A stretch of 64,000 nt of DNA from Bordetella parapertussis (lineage in GTDB: Bacteria > Pseudomonadota > Gammaproteobacteria > Burkholderiales > Burkholderiaceae_B). Shown here piece after piece: positions 51,774 through 61,029 of the stretch. Position 1 is the stretch's first letter. Every line of letters begins with the position of its first letter. Below the pieces are notes generated by a model. The model had not been told where the DNA came from and did not search any database. It saw only the letters and a program-made list of their open reading frames with translations. The translations under genes and the position numbers were made by a program. The stretch lies in contig CAMDEF010000011.1 of the NCBI GenBank assembly GCA_945895265.1, forward strand, positions 24,155-88,154. The letters are read 5' to 3'.

Positions 51774-53520
51774 CTCGACACCAGCTGCTCAACTGGGCAG
51801 CCCAATGCTATGCCTATATGGGCAGGGCGTCGCGCGCGGCTATGCAATTGGGCGCGTAGTGGTGTTAGGGGCCACCGCGCTTGAGGTTTCGCACTATCGA
51901 ATTTCGACTGCACAGATCCCCTCTGAAAAAAATCGCTTAACGAGCGCTTTAAATACCACGCAGCAAGAAATGAACGACATGGCTGCGAACTTGCCCGACG
52001 ATGCACCGCGTGAGTTAGCCGCGTTGCTCAGTGTGCACAGCATGTTGTTAAGCGATCCGTTGCTGGCCGATCAAGCGCTCGCCTTAATTCAAGACAAACA
52101 TTACAACGCTGAATGGGCGTTAACGACGCAAGGGCAGATCTTAGGCGAGCAGTTTGCAGCGATTGAAGACGAGTATCTGCGTGAGCGTGGCTCTGATGTT
52201 CGGCAAGTGATCGAGCGGGTGTTGCAGGTGCTGTCTGGTTCAAAACAGACTCTCGAGCTCAACCACGATATTGATGTAGACGATCACCTCATTGTTGTTG
52301 CGCACGATATTTCACCGGCCGACATGATTCGCTTGCGTGGTGCGCGCTTTGCTGGCTTTGCAACAGATTTAGGTGGTGCAACCTCGCATACGGCGATTGT
52401 CGCCCGCAGCCTAGGGGTGCCAGCCGTAGTGGCTTTAGGGCATATACGCGCTCTTGTGTCAGACGGTGATTGGGTGGTGGTAGACGGTGCCAATGGCGCA
52501 GTGCTGGTGAACCCTTCGCGCCAGGCGCTTGAGCAGTATCGACGCCTGCAGCAACTCTATATCGATGAACGCGCTGAACTGTCCTTATTAAAAGATGTTC
52601 CTGCTGAAACTCTCGATGGTATTCAGATTTCGTTAGAAGCAAATATTGAATTGCCCGACGAAGCCGAGTTAGCGTTAGCAAATGGCGCCTCTGGGATTGG
52701 GCTTTTTCGCAGTGAATTCTTATTTATTGGCCGCAATGATTTGCCAACTGAAGAAGAACAATATCAGGCGTACTTGAGCGTGGTAACAACCATGCAACAT
52801 CGCCCTGTGACGATTCGCACGCTAGACATTGGTGCAGATAAGACCCTGGATGGCGAAGCAACCGTGGCAACCAACCCGGCTTTGGGCTTGCGTGCAATAC
52901 GCTATTGCCTAGCGCATCCTGAACTATTTGCCACACAGTTGCGTGCGATATTGCGCGCCTCCGCGCATGGCACTGTGCGAATCTTGATTCCGATGGTTGC
53001 ACATATGCACGAGGTGCTTGCGACCAAAGCAGCGATTGCTGCTGCAAAGCGTGAGCTTGACGAGCGAGGTCAAGCCTACGACCATGGTATTTTAGTGGGC
53101 GCAATGGTTGAGGTGCCTGCAACTGCGATTGCCATCGAGCCGTTTGCTGAGGCACTTGATTTTCTGTCGATTGGCACCAACGATCTGATTCAATACACGT
53201 TGGCGATTGACCGCGCTGACAATGAAGTGGCAGCCTTGTACGACCCGCTGCATCCTGCGGTATTGCGCTTAATTGCCAATACGATTAATGCTGGCGAACG
53301 TGTCGGTAAGCCTGTGGCAGTTTGTGGCGAAATGGCCGGTGACTCTCACTTAACACGCCTGTTATTGGGGCTGGGCTTAACCAATTTTTCGATGCAGGCG
53401 CAGCAGCTGCTTGATGTGAAGCGTGAGATTCGGCATGCCCATTCAAACGCCTTACGTTTGAAGGTTGCTAATTCGCTGAATCGCGCGATTGAGATCGACC
53501 CGGCAACGTTGTATCACTAG
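51748..53520 (+). CDS. ptsI: PTS enzyme I (phosphoenolpyruvate-protein phosphotransferase)
   Basis: The ~590-residue enzyme autophosphorylates from PEP. The phosphohistidine lies in GGATSHTAIVARSLGVP (H214 from this start), and the PEP-binding barrel has GASGIGLFRSEFLFIGR, TIRTLDIGADK and GTNDLIQYTLAIDR with VCGEMAGD. The start is uncertain: ATG 51748 overlaps ptsH by 26 bases, and ATG 51805 (MLCLYGQGVARGYAIGR) matches family starts better. The third gene of the incomplete PTS. Confidence 0.9.
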   Translation: MTNSVKVNSSTPAAQLGSPMLCLYGQGVARGYAIGRVVVLGATALEVSHYRISTAQIPSEKNRLTSALNTTQQEMNDMAANLPDDAPRELAALLSVHSMLLSDPLLADQALALIQDKHYNAEWALTTQGQILGEQFAAIEDEYLRERGSDVRQVIERVLQVLSGSKQTLELNHDIDVDDHLIVVAHDISPADMIRLRGARFAGFATDLGGATSHTAIVARSLGVPAVVALGHIRALVSDGDWVVVDGANGAVLVNPSRQALEQYRRLQQLYIDERAELSLLKDVPAETLDGIQISLEANIELPDEAELALANGASGIGLFRSEFLFIGRNDLPTEEEQYQAYLSVVTTMQHRPVTIRTLDIGADKTLDGEATVATNPALGLRAIRYCLAHPELFATQLRAILRASAHGTVRILIPMVAHMHEVLATKAAIAAAKRELDERGQAYDHGILVGAMVEVPATAIAIEPFAEALDFLSIGTNDLIQYTLAIDRADNEVAALYDPLHPAVLRLIANTINAGERVGKPVAVCGEMAGDSHLTRLLLGLGLTNFSMQAQQLLDVKREIRHAHSNALRLKVANSLNRAIEIDPATLYH

Positions 53521-53652
53521 CGTGTTACGGCGACGTTAAATCGCCTGTTACATCGTTCAAGGCGGTCGCTCTGTATCGCTTGTGCAAGCGCTCATTTGCT
53601 TTGCGGTCGGTAGTAAAATTCAGTTTCAATATTGTTTTTTCATGAGAACACC

Positions 53653-53913
53653 ATGATCCCAAAAAATGCTTGGTTTGAAGAGTTTCAAAAAAATGTCTCT
53701 GACCTGATTGCGCGAAGCCCTGCAGCGGATATCGAGCGCAACGTCAAAGCGTTTATGGGGCAAGCGTTTAACAAGATGGATCTCATCACGCGCGAAGAGT
53801 TCGATATCCAGGTCGATATGCTTAAGCGCGTGCAAGAGCGTGCGGCCGCGCTAGAAGAACAAGTGCAACAACTTGAACAACGCATGACCTTGCTTGAAAG
53901 CGGTCGTCCTTAA
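53653..53913 (+). CDS. ubiK: ubiquinone biosynthesis accessory factor UbiK (BMFP)
   Basis: The 86-residue protein from ATG 53653 has the YqiC/UbiK layout: an amphipathic N-terminus (WFEEFQKNVSDLI) followed by a C-terminal coiled coil (MLKRVQERAAALEEQVQQLEQRMTLLE). UbiK helps assemble the UbiJ-containing Q8 biosynthesis complex and fuses membranes in vitro. Immediately upstream of yifB, the order seen in many betaproteobacteria. Confidence 0.85.
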   Translation: MIPKNAWFEEFQKNVSDLIARSPAADIERNVKAFMGQAFNKMDLITREEFDIQVDMLKRVQERAAALEEQVQQLEQRMTLLESGRP

Positions 53914-54029
53914 GGTTCGATAGCCATTCGGCTTTGCTTGGATTGTTCAACACGCGCTGGATAAAATAATCCACCGGTAGGCAACGGCTTTTTAGCAGGC
54001 CATACTTTCGGCTTTTTGCTGAGAGATCT

Positions 54030-55574
54030 ATGGCCTTAGCTGTCATCATGAGCCGTTCATTGTTTGGAATGGACGCCCCACCTGTTCGCGTTGAAACACA
54101 TCTGAGTAGTGGTTTACCCAGCTTCACGATGGTGGGGTTGGCCGATGCTGAGGTGCGCGAAAGTCGCGAGCGCGTGAGGGCCGCCCTGTTGAGTAGCGGT
54201 TATGAGTTTCCGGCCGGGCGACTGACAGTTAATTTATCGCCCGCTGATTTGCCCAAAGAATCTGGGCGTTTTGATTTGCCAATCGCGTTGGGCGTGTTGT
54301 TGGTGTCGGGGCAAATCGAACTGCCCGAATTGACTCAACGTGCAAGCAACAATCCCTGCGTGGCTGCGCTATCGTCGTTGGTTGTGGCCGGCGAGCTCTC
54401 GTTAACCGGAATGCTTGCACCCATCAATGGTGCGATTGCAATTGCTCTGGCGGTTGCGCGCAGTCAAGCGCAAGCGAGCTTGTTGTTGCCCTACGTGAAT
54501 GCGCAGCAGGCGGCGCGTGTGCCAGGCTTGCAAGTCCTTGGTGCGCACAGCCTCGCTGAGGTGGTTGAACATCTGACGGGGCGCAAATTTCTTGAGTTTT
54601 TAACGCCAAGCTTGTTGCCAAGTTCATCACAGGCGATGCCGTGCTTATCAGACGTACGGGGGCAGTTGATGGCCCGCCGGGCGCTTGAAGTCGCTGCCGC
54701 AGGCGGGCATAGCCTGCTATTTTCGGGTACCCCCGGAGTTGGCAAAACCATGTTGGCCAAGCGTTTAGCTGGGATTTTGCCCGCACTCACACCTGCTGAA
54801 TGTTTAGAGGTGGCGTCTGTCGCTGCCTTTGCAGGAATTCGCGACCATGTGTGGGGGCAGCGACCGTTTCGTGCGCCCCACCATTCGGCCTCGATGGCGG
54901 CGATGCTTGGCGGAGGTTCAACACCACGCGCCGGTGAGGTGACGCTGGCACACCGAGGCGTGTTGTTTTTAGATGAGTTTCCTGAATTTGAACGTCGCGT
55001 GCGTGAAGGCTTGCGTGAACCACTAGAAAGTCTGTCGGTGACGATTGCTCGGGCTAAGCTCAAAGTCGATTTTCCGGCCGACTTTCAGTTGCTTGCGGCA
55101 ATGAACCCATGCCCCTGCGGTTGGTATGGTCATATACAAGGGCGCTGCAAGTGCAGGGTAGAGCAGATTTTGGCGTATCAGCAGCGCCTGTCAGGCCCCG
55201 TGATCGACCGAATAGATCTGTTTGTGACTCTAACTGTTAGCGATGCGCATTGGCTTGAGTTGGCGCCGGGCGAGTCGTCTGAGACGGTGCGTCAACGGGT
55301 TGAGGCGGTTAGGCAGCCACAGTTGCAACGGCAAAGTACTGTCAATGCACGTTTATCTGATAAAAACCTCGAAAGTTGCTGCGTGATGACCGCGGCGGCG
55401 GCCAAACTTTTGGCTAGCACCATTAAAATGCAACACTTATCAGCCCGTTCGATACAGCGGGTGCGGCGCGTCGCACGCACTTGTGCCGACCTGTCAGGTG
55501 CGCCTCAGATCGATGTCCCCCATCTTGCCGAGGCTTTTCAATATCGACCTGTGTTTTCGGCTGGGCTACGCTAG
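54030..55574 (+). CDS. YifB-family Mg chelatase-like AAA ATPase
   Basis: The 514-residue protein has an N-terminal ComM/YifB domain (VRVETHLSSGLPSFTMVGLADAEVRESRERVRAA), Walker A FSGTPGVGKTMLAKRLAG, Walker B VLFLDEFPEF and a C-terminal Mg-chelatase-type domain with NPCPCGWYGH and CKCR. ComM-type helicases promote branch migration during natural transformation, so that role is possible. The full-length frame is intact. A hairpin follows the stop codon. Confidence 0.9.
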   Translation: MALAVIMSRSLFGMDAPPVRVETHLSSGLPSFTMVGLADAEVRESRERVRAALLSSGYEFPAGRLTVNLSPADLPKESGRFDLPIALGVLLVSGQIELPELTQRASNNPCVAALSSLVVAGELSLTGMLAPINGAIAIALAVARSQAQASLLLPYVNAQQAARVPGLQVLGAHSLAEVVEHLTGRKFLEFLTPSLLPSSSQAMPCLSDVRGQLMARRALEVAAAGGHSLLFSGTPGVGKTMLAKRLAGILPALTPAECLEVASVAAFAGIRDHVWGQRPFRAPHHSASMAAMLGGGSTPRAGEVTLAHRGVLFLDEFPEFERRVREGLREPLESLSVTIARAKLKVDFPADFQLLAAMNPCPCGWYGHIQGRCKCRVEQILAYQQRLSGPVIDRIDLFVTLTVSDAHWLELAPGESSETVRQRVEAVRQPQLQRQSTVNARLSDKNLESCCVMTAAAAKLLASTIKMQHLSARSIQRVRRVARTCADLSGAPQIDVPHLAEAFQYRPVFSAGLR

Positions 55575-55594
55575 GTTGGGTTTTTGACCTAACC
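55574..55594 (+). terminator. hairpin after yifB
   Basis: GGTTGGGT (55574-55581), loop TTTTG, ACCTAACC (55587-55594) form an 8-bp stem with one G-T pair, starting at the last base of the yifB stop. No T-run follows, so it may be a factor-dependent terminator or a processing site. The rest of the 198-base gap to rpmI shows nothing else I can name. Confidence 0.4.
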
Positions 55595-55772
55595 GTGCAA
55601 AATGTCAGAATTTGTCATATAATCAAAGGCTTTCCTGCAAAACCTGCAGCGAAAATGAAGTGATAAGTGGATCTTGGGTTAACAAGACTGGCGGTCGATT
55701 GGCGCATCAACAGGCAAATCGAGCAACATGCCAGGCACCTACAGAGCACAATTTTAAGTAAATGGAAATCAA

Positions 55773-55970
55773 ATGCCTAAGATGAAAACCAAGAAAAGTG
55801 CTGCAAAGCGCTTTCAGGTTCGCGGCAGCGGATCGATCAAGCGGGGTCAAGCGTTTAAGCGCCACATCCTGACCAAAAAAACCACTAAGACCAAGCGCCA
55901 GTTGCGCGGGTCGGCAGCGGTCGACAAATCCAACGTGGCTTCAGTTAAAGCCATGATGCCTTTCGCTTAA
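55773..55970 (+). CDS. rpmI: 50S ribosomal protein L35
   Basis: The 65-residue protein [20 protein letters not shown] is a standard bL35, extremely basic. rplT follows after 12 bases. In most bacteria it directly follows infC, whereas here 5.7 kb of other genes intervene. Confidence 0.95.
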   Translation: MPKMKTKKSAAKRFQVRGSGSIKRGQAFKRHILTKKTTKTKRQLRGSAAVDKSNVASVKAMMPFA

Positions 55971-55982
55971 CGGAGATAAAAC

Positions 55983-56342
55983 ATGCCTCGCGTCAAACGT
56001 GGTGTAACGGCCAGAGCCCGTCACAAAAAAGTTATCGCCAAAGCTAAAGGTTACCGGGGTCGCCGCGGTAATGTGTTTCGTATTGCCAAGCAAGCAGTTA
56101 TGCGTGCTGGTCAGTACGCTTATCGCGATCGTCGCAACAAAAAGCGTACGTTTCGTGCGCTCTGGATCGCCCGTATCAACGCAGCAGTGCGTGAACACGG
56201 CACGACCTACAGCGTGTTCATTGCTGGCCTGAAAAAAGCTTCAATCGAGCTTGACCGCAAAGTCCTGGCCGACATGGCCGTACATGACAAAGCTGGTTTT
56301 GCTGCCGTATTGAATCAGGCAAAAACAGCGTTGGCTGCGTAA
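55983..56342 (+). CDS. rplT: 50S ribosomal protein L20
   Basis: The 119-residue bL20 has the usual [17 protein letters not shown] start, a long basic N-terminal extension and a globular C-terminal domain ([19 protein letters not shown]). In other bacteria L20 represses its own operon by binding the mRNA; no such site can be identified by eye. A hairpin follows. Confidence 0.95.
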   Translation: MPRVKRGVTARARHKKVIAKAKGYRGRRGNVFRIAKQAVMRAGQYAYRDRRNKKRTFRALWIARINAAVREHGTTYSVFIAGLKKASIELDRKVLADMAVHDKAGFAAVLNQAKTALAA

Positions 56343-56363
56343 GCACTGATAGTTGTATCTGTG

Positions 56364-56385
56364 AACGGGGCCATTGGGCTCCGTT
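56364..56385 (+). terminator. hairpin between rplT and pheS
   Basis: AACGGGGCC (56364-56372), loop ATTG, GGCTCCGTT (56377-56385) form a 9-bp stem with one G-T pair, followed by TGCATTTT. It could be a weak intrinsic terminator or an attenuator before pheS. No Phe-rich leader peptide is visible. Confidence 0.5.
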
Positions 56386-56422
56386 TGCATTTTAAAGATG
56401 TGATTTCGCGAAGGTTGTAAGG

Positions 56423-57445
56423 ATGACTGATATGAGCGATGACCTGATTGAACAGGCCCGTGTGCAATTTGCGCAAGCGACGGATGCGGCTTCGCTCGAA
56501 AACGCGAAGGCGCGTTTCTTAGGTAAACAAGGTTCGCTGACCGAGTTGATGAAGGGCCTGGGCAAACTTGACCCAGACGCCAAGCGCACCGAAGGCGCGC
56601 GTATCAACATCATCAAACAACAAATTGAGGCCTTGCTTAACGCACGGCGCGCCGCCTTGGCTCAGGCTGAACTCGATCAACGGTTGGCAGCAGAAACTAT
56701 TGACGTGACTTTGCCTGGGCGTGGCCGTGGCAAGGGTGGGATTCATCCGGTGATTAAAACTTGGCAGCGTGTTGAAGCGATCTTTAGGTCGATTGGTTTT
56801 GAAGTGGCCGATGGCCCCGAAATTGAAAACGACTGGACAAACTTCACGGCGCTCAACAACCCTGAAAACCATCCGGCTCGTTCGATGCAAGATACGTTTT
56901 ATGTGGATATGAACGATGCGAACGGCTTGCCGTTGTTACTGCGCACGCACACTAGCCCAATGCAGGTTCGCTATGCGCGCATGAACAAGCCACCCATTAA
57001 AGTGATTGCGCCAGGTCGTACCTACCGTGTGGATAGCGATGCGACTCACTCACCTATGTTTCATCAGGTTGAAGGCTTGTGGATTGACGAAAATATTTCG
57101 TTCGCAGATTTAAAAGGTGTATACACAAACTTTTTGCGCTGTTTCTTTGAAACAGAGAATCTTGAGTTGCGTTTCAGGCCGTCGTTTTTTCCGTTCACTG
57201 AGCCTTCTGCCGAGATCGATATGATGTTTACGTCGGGCCCCAATAAAGGGCGCTGGCTTGAGATCTCGGGCTCCGGACAAGTCCATCCTGACGTGATTCG
57301 AAACTTCGGGCTTGATCCCGAACGGTATATTGGGTTTGCCTTTGGTTCTGGTCTTGAGCGCTTGACGATGTTGCGTTACGGCGTGAACGATTTGCGGCAG
57401 TTCTTTGAAGGCGATCTGCGCTTTTTACGCCAGTTCAACGATTAA
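56423..57445 (+). CDS. pheS: phenylalanine-tRNA ligase alpha subunit
   Basis: The 340-residue class II catalytic subunit has an N-terminal coiled coil ([20 protein letters not shown]), [62 protein letters not shown] and [20 protein letters not shown]. Usual length, followed by pheT after 24 bases. Confidence 0.95.
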   Translation: MTDMSDDLIEQARVQFAQATDAASLENAKARFLGKQGSLTELMKGLGKLDPDAKRTEGARINIIKQQIEALLNARRAALAQAELDQRLAAETIDVTLPGRGRGKGGIHPVIKTWQRVEAIFRSIGFEVADGPEIENDWTNFTALNNPENHPARSMQDTFYVDMNDANGLPLLLRTHTSPMQVRYARMNKPPIKVIAPGRTYRVDSDATHSPMFHQVEGLWIDENISFADLKGVYTNFLRCFFETENLELRFRPSFFPFTEPSAEIDMMFTSGPNKGRWLEISGSGQVHPDVIRNFGLDPERYIGFAFGSGLERLTMLRYGVNDLRQFFEGDLRFLRQFND

Positions 57446-57469
57446 TCTTTTAGGCCGATACGGTTACTT

Positions 57470-59881
57470 ATGCAATTTTCAGAGTCTTGGCTGCGCAGCC
57501 TAGTGAATCCGCCGCTCACCACCGATGAGTTGTCGCACCGGTTAACCATGGCGGGTCTCGAAGTCGAAGAGACGTCGTTAGTGGCACCTGCCTTTTCGGG
57601 TGTGGTGGTGGCGTTGATTCAAAGTGCCGAGCCGCATCCTAATGCCGACAAGTTGCGTGTGTGCATGGTCGACGTGGGCGGTGCTGAAGCTTTGCAGATC
57701 GTGTGTGGTGCGCCGAATGCAGCCGCTGGCTTGAAGGTGCCCTTGGCGACTGTGGGTGCAGTGCTGCCCGGCGACATGAAAATTGGCGTGGCCAAGATGC
57801 GTGGTGTTGAGTCTTTTGGGATGTTGTGTTCAGCAAAAGAGCTGGGCTTGTCTCAAGAGCACGCGGGCTTGTTGGTGTTGCCCGCTGACGCTAAGGTTGG
57901 CGCGAGTGTGCGCGAAGCTTTGGATCTTGACGATACGTTGTTCACGCTTAAGCTCACGCCGAATCGGGCGGATTGTTTATCGATTTTAGGGGTTGCCCGC
58001 GAAGTGGCTGCCTTAACCGGTGCAGCACTGACCCTTCCTCACACCGCGGCAATCAAACCTGCGCTCACCGAGGTGATTCCTGTTACGGTGCAAGCGCCAG
58101 ATCTTTGCGGGCGTTTCGCCGGTCGGGTTGTACGTGGTGTAAACGCGCGTGCTCAAACGCCAGACTGGATGGTTGAACGTTTGAAACGCGCAGGGCAGCG
58201 CTCTGTCACCGCCTTAGTTGATATCTCTAATTACGTGATGTTGTTACTGGGCCGGCCAACCCATGTTTTTGACTTGGATCGTATGCCCAAGCCCGCGATC
58301 GAAGTGCGGTGGGCGCGTGCCGGTGAAACCCTAACCTTGTTAAATGATCAAACGATCACTCTTGATCCCACAATGGGTGTGATCACTAGTGCAGACTTAC
58401 CAGAGAGTTTGGCTGGGATTATGGGCGGTGCCTCAACGGCGGTCTCGCTTGATACGACCAACATTTATGTTGAGGCCGCTTTTTGGTGGCCTGAGTCGAT
58501 CGCAGGCCGCGCGCGCAAGTTAAAGCTCAATTCAGAGGCTAGCCATCGTTTTGAGCGGGGCGTTGATTTTGAACATATCCCTGAACATCTTGATCTGATT
58601 ACCCAGCTGATTTTAGATATCTGCGGAGGGCAGGCTGGCCCAATCGATGATCAGCACATCAAGCTACCAAAACGTGAACCAGTCACCATGCGCCTATCGC
58701 GCTGCCATCGTGTGCTGGGCGTGAAGGTTAAACAAGACGATGTGTCGCAAACGTTTACCCGTTTGGGATTTGCATTCACAGTGCAGGCCGACCATTTTGT
58801 GGTGTCGCCACCTTCGTACCGTTTTGACATTCAGATCGAAGAAGACTTGATCGAAGAGGTCGCTCGAATCATTGGCTTTGAAAGTATCCCAGCCGTGCCG
58901 CCGATCGCAGCGGCTCGCATGAGTATGACGCCCGAGACGACTCGCTCTGCGCATACTGTGCGGCACGAGGTTGCAGCACTTGACTACCAAGAGGTCATTA
59001 ATTTCTCGTTTGTTGAACAAGCTTGGGAGACCGACATGCTTGGGCACGCGGACCCGATCCAGTTGCTCAATCCGATTGCAAGCCAATTGGCTGTCATGCG
59101 TTCGTCGCTGTTGCCTGGTTTAGTGGCTAACATTTGCTACAACGCGAACCGCAAGCAATCGCGAGTGCGTGTGTTTGAGCTTGGGCGTGTGTTTAAACGT
59201 GCAAACGCGATGGCAGATGGCGCGCTGACTGTCGCGGGCGTAGATCAACCACAGTACTTAGCAGCAGCGGCCTGGGGCCCTGTGACTGAAGATCAATGGG
59301 GTCAAAAGAGCCGAGCGGTTGATTTTTTTGATGTCAAGCGCGACCTCGAAGTGCTGTTTAGCGCGCACGCTCAGCAATTACGGTTTGTGCCTGCTCAGCA
59401 TGCCTTGCTGCATCCAGGGCGTAGTGCCCGTGTCGAACTTGGCCAAGTTGCCATTGGCTGGCTCGGTGAACTGCACCCTCTCTGGGTGCAGCAACAAGAG
59501 CTAGCTTCGGCCCCGGTGCTATTTGAGGTATCTCTTGAGTCGTTAGCCGCGCTGCCAATGCCGAGTTTGCACGAGCTATCTCGCCAACCCATGGTGCAGC
59601 GCGATTTGGCGATTTGGGTCCCTGCTGACAAAGCAGTACAAGCGTTACTCGACACCATTGATCAGACGATCGCGGCGGATCCGGCGCTTGCTGTGGTGCA
59701 GCATGTTGGTTTGTTTGACCTGTGGCGCGACCCAGCAAAGGTTGATTCTAATGAAAAGAGTCTTGCATTTCGAGTCTCGTTGCAAGACACTGGTAGCACG
59801 CTTGATGAGGCACAAGTCGATATGTGTATGACCAAGATACGTGCTGCACTTGAAAGTGTCCATCAAGCCCGTTCACGTTAA
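57470..59881 (+). CDS. pheT: phenylalanine-tRNA ligase beta subunit
   Basis: The 803-residue subunit has an OB-fold tRNA-binding domain (residues 40-150), B3/B4 editing domain (GRFAGRVVRGVNARA, VTALVDISNYVMLLLGRPTHVFDLD), B5 domain (RCHRVLGVKVKQDDV, FDIQIEEDLIEEVARIIGFESIP), class II-like core and C-terminal anticodon-binding FDX-ACB domain (ELSRQPMVQRDLAIWV, AFRVSLQDTGSTLDEAQVD). No damage seen. ihfA follows after 23 bases, as in many proteobacteria. Confidence 0.95.
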   Translation: MQFSESWLRSLVNPPLTTDELSHRLTMAGLEVEETSLVAPAFSGVVVALIQSAEPHPNADKLRVCMVDVGGAEALQIVCGAPNAAAGLKVPLATVGAVLPGDMKIGVAKMRGVESFGMLCSAKELGLSQEHAGLLVLPADAKVGASVREALDLDDTLFTLKLTPNRADCLSILGVAREVAALTGAALTLPHTAAIKPALTEVIPVTVQAPDLCGRFAGRVVRGVNARAQTPDWMVERLKRAGQRSVTALVDISNYVMLLLGRPTHVFDLDRMPKPAIEVRWARAGETLTLLNDQTITLDPTMGVITSADLPESLAGIMGGASTAVSLDTTNIYVEAAFWWPESIAGRARKLKLNSEASHRFERGVDFEHIPEHLDLITQLILDICGGQAGPIDDQHIKLPKREPVTMRLSRCHRVLGVKVKQDDVSQTFTRLGFAFTVQADHFVVSPPSYRFDIQIEEDLIEEVARIIGFESIPAVPPIAAARMSMTPETTRSAHTVRHEVAALDYQEVINFSFVEQAWETDMLGHADPIQLLNPIASQLAVMRSSLLPGLVANICYNANRKQSRVRVFELGRVFKRANAMADGALTVAGVDQPQYLAAAAWGPVTEDQWGQKSRAVDFFDVKRDLEVLFSAHAQQLRFVPAQHALLHPGRSARVELGQVAIGWLGELHPLWVQQQELASAPVLFEVSLESLAALPMPSLHELSRQPMVQRDLAIWVPADKAVQALLDTIDQTIAADPALAVVQHVGLFDLWRDPAKVDSNEKSLAFRVSLQDTGSTLDEAQVDMCMTKIRAALESVHQARSR

Positions 59882-59904
59882 ACCAGAATGTCGGAAATTA
59901 AAAA

Positions 59905-60240
59905 ATGACAAATGAACATTCTTTAGCAGAATCACGCACTTTAACCAAGGCCGAGTTAGCCGAGATGCTGTTTGACCGCGTGGGGTTGAATAAGCGCGAG
60001 GCCAAGGATATTGTGGATACATTTTTCGAAGAAATTCGTGATGCGTTGGCACGGGGTGAGCCTGTCAAGCTCTCGGGCTTTGGAAATTTTCAAGTACGAA
60101 ACAAGCCACCGCGCCCTGGGCGCAACCCTAAAACAGGTGAAACCATTCCTATTGCAGCGCGTCGTGTGGTGACGTTTCATGCAAGCCAAAAATTAAAAGG
60201 TGCAGTCGAACACACCGAAGCGCCGCAATCTGATGTATAA
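59905..60240 (+). CDS. ihfA: integration host factor subunit alpha
   Basis: The 111-residue DNA-bending protein has [58 protein letters not shown] (beta arms with the intercalating Pro) and [18 protein letters not shown]. Downstream of pheT, the standard location. It forms a heterodimer with IhfB. Confidence 0.93.
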   Translation: MTNEHSLAESRTLTKAELAEMLFDRVGLNKREAKDIVDTFFEEIRDALARGEPVKLSGFGNFQVRNKPPRPGRNPKTGETIPIAARRVVTFHASQKLKGAVEHTEAPQSDV

Positions 60241-60383
60241 AACAAGACGTTAAGTTGTCTTTGTGCATAGCGGAGGCTCGCGCTGCACGACTAGAACCCT
60301 TATCCAATTTATGTGCTTTGAGTCGGCAGGTTCGTTGTTAGATTATGTAGACTCTTTTGCTCATCACGTTTTTACGCCGATAA

Positions 60384-60797
60384 ATGATCCTTTCAGATAC
60401 GCCCATCGTTTTGCCGCCGATACCCGCAAAACGCTATTTCACGATCGGTGAAGTCAGCGACCTCTGCGGTGTCAAGCCTCACGTACTGCGCTATTGGGAA
60501 CAAGAATTTACTCAATTAAAGCCAGTCAAACGTCGTGGAAACCGCCGCTATTATCAACACCATGAAGTCTTGTTGATTCGCAAGATTCGCGAGTTGTTGT
60601 ATGAACAAGGGTTCACGATCAGTGGCGCGCGAAATCGCCTAAGTGAGGGGCGCGAACTTCCTCAAGATCCAGACGCAGCTGTGCGGTTGACGGCAGCCGA
60701 ACTGCATGCCTTGCGCACCGAATTGCGCAGCATCCAAGAGTTGCTCAATCAAGCCGCTAGCTCTGCAACGCAGACGGGTCAGCTTAGCCTGAGATAG
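60384..60797 (+). CDS. MerR-family transcriptional regulator
   Basis: The 137-residue protein has a MerR winged helix ([42 protein letters not shown], about residues 16-60), then a helical segment and a short coiled coil. There are no effector-binding cysteines. This gene stands next to ihfA and a proline tRNA in many betaproteobacteria. Its target is unknown. Confidence 0.85.
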   Translation: MILSDTPIVLPPIPAKRYFTIGEVSDLCGVKPHVLRYWEQEFTQLKPVKRRGNRRYYQHHEVLLIRKIRELLYEQGFTISGARNRLSEGRELPQDPDAAVRLTAAELHALRTELRSIQELLNQAASSATQTGQLSLR

Positions 60798-60825
60798 GGC
60801 GTTACCTCTGCTATACTTACGGTCT

Positions 60826-60904
<79 letters not shown>

Positions 60905-60912
60905 GATATATC

Positions 60913-60949
60913 AAAGGGTTAGTGTTCACAAGACACTAACCCTTTTTGT
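60913..60949. terminator. intrinsic terminator after tRNA-Pro
   Basis: AAAGGGTTAGTGT (60913-60925) and ACACTAACCCTTT (60933-60945) form a perfect 13-bp stem with a 7-base loop, followed by further T. The A-rich 5' side makes it potentially bidirectional. It isolates the translation block from the acyl-CoA synthetase gene. Confidence 0.9.
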
Positions 60950-61029
60950 TTGTACGTTGCACAACGGAACTAGACTTATCCAAAAGAAAATGTGATGATC
61001 GAAAAGTGTCACAAACATGGAGACGCAAC

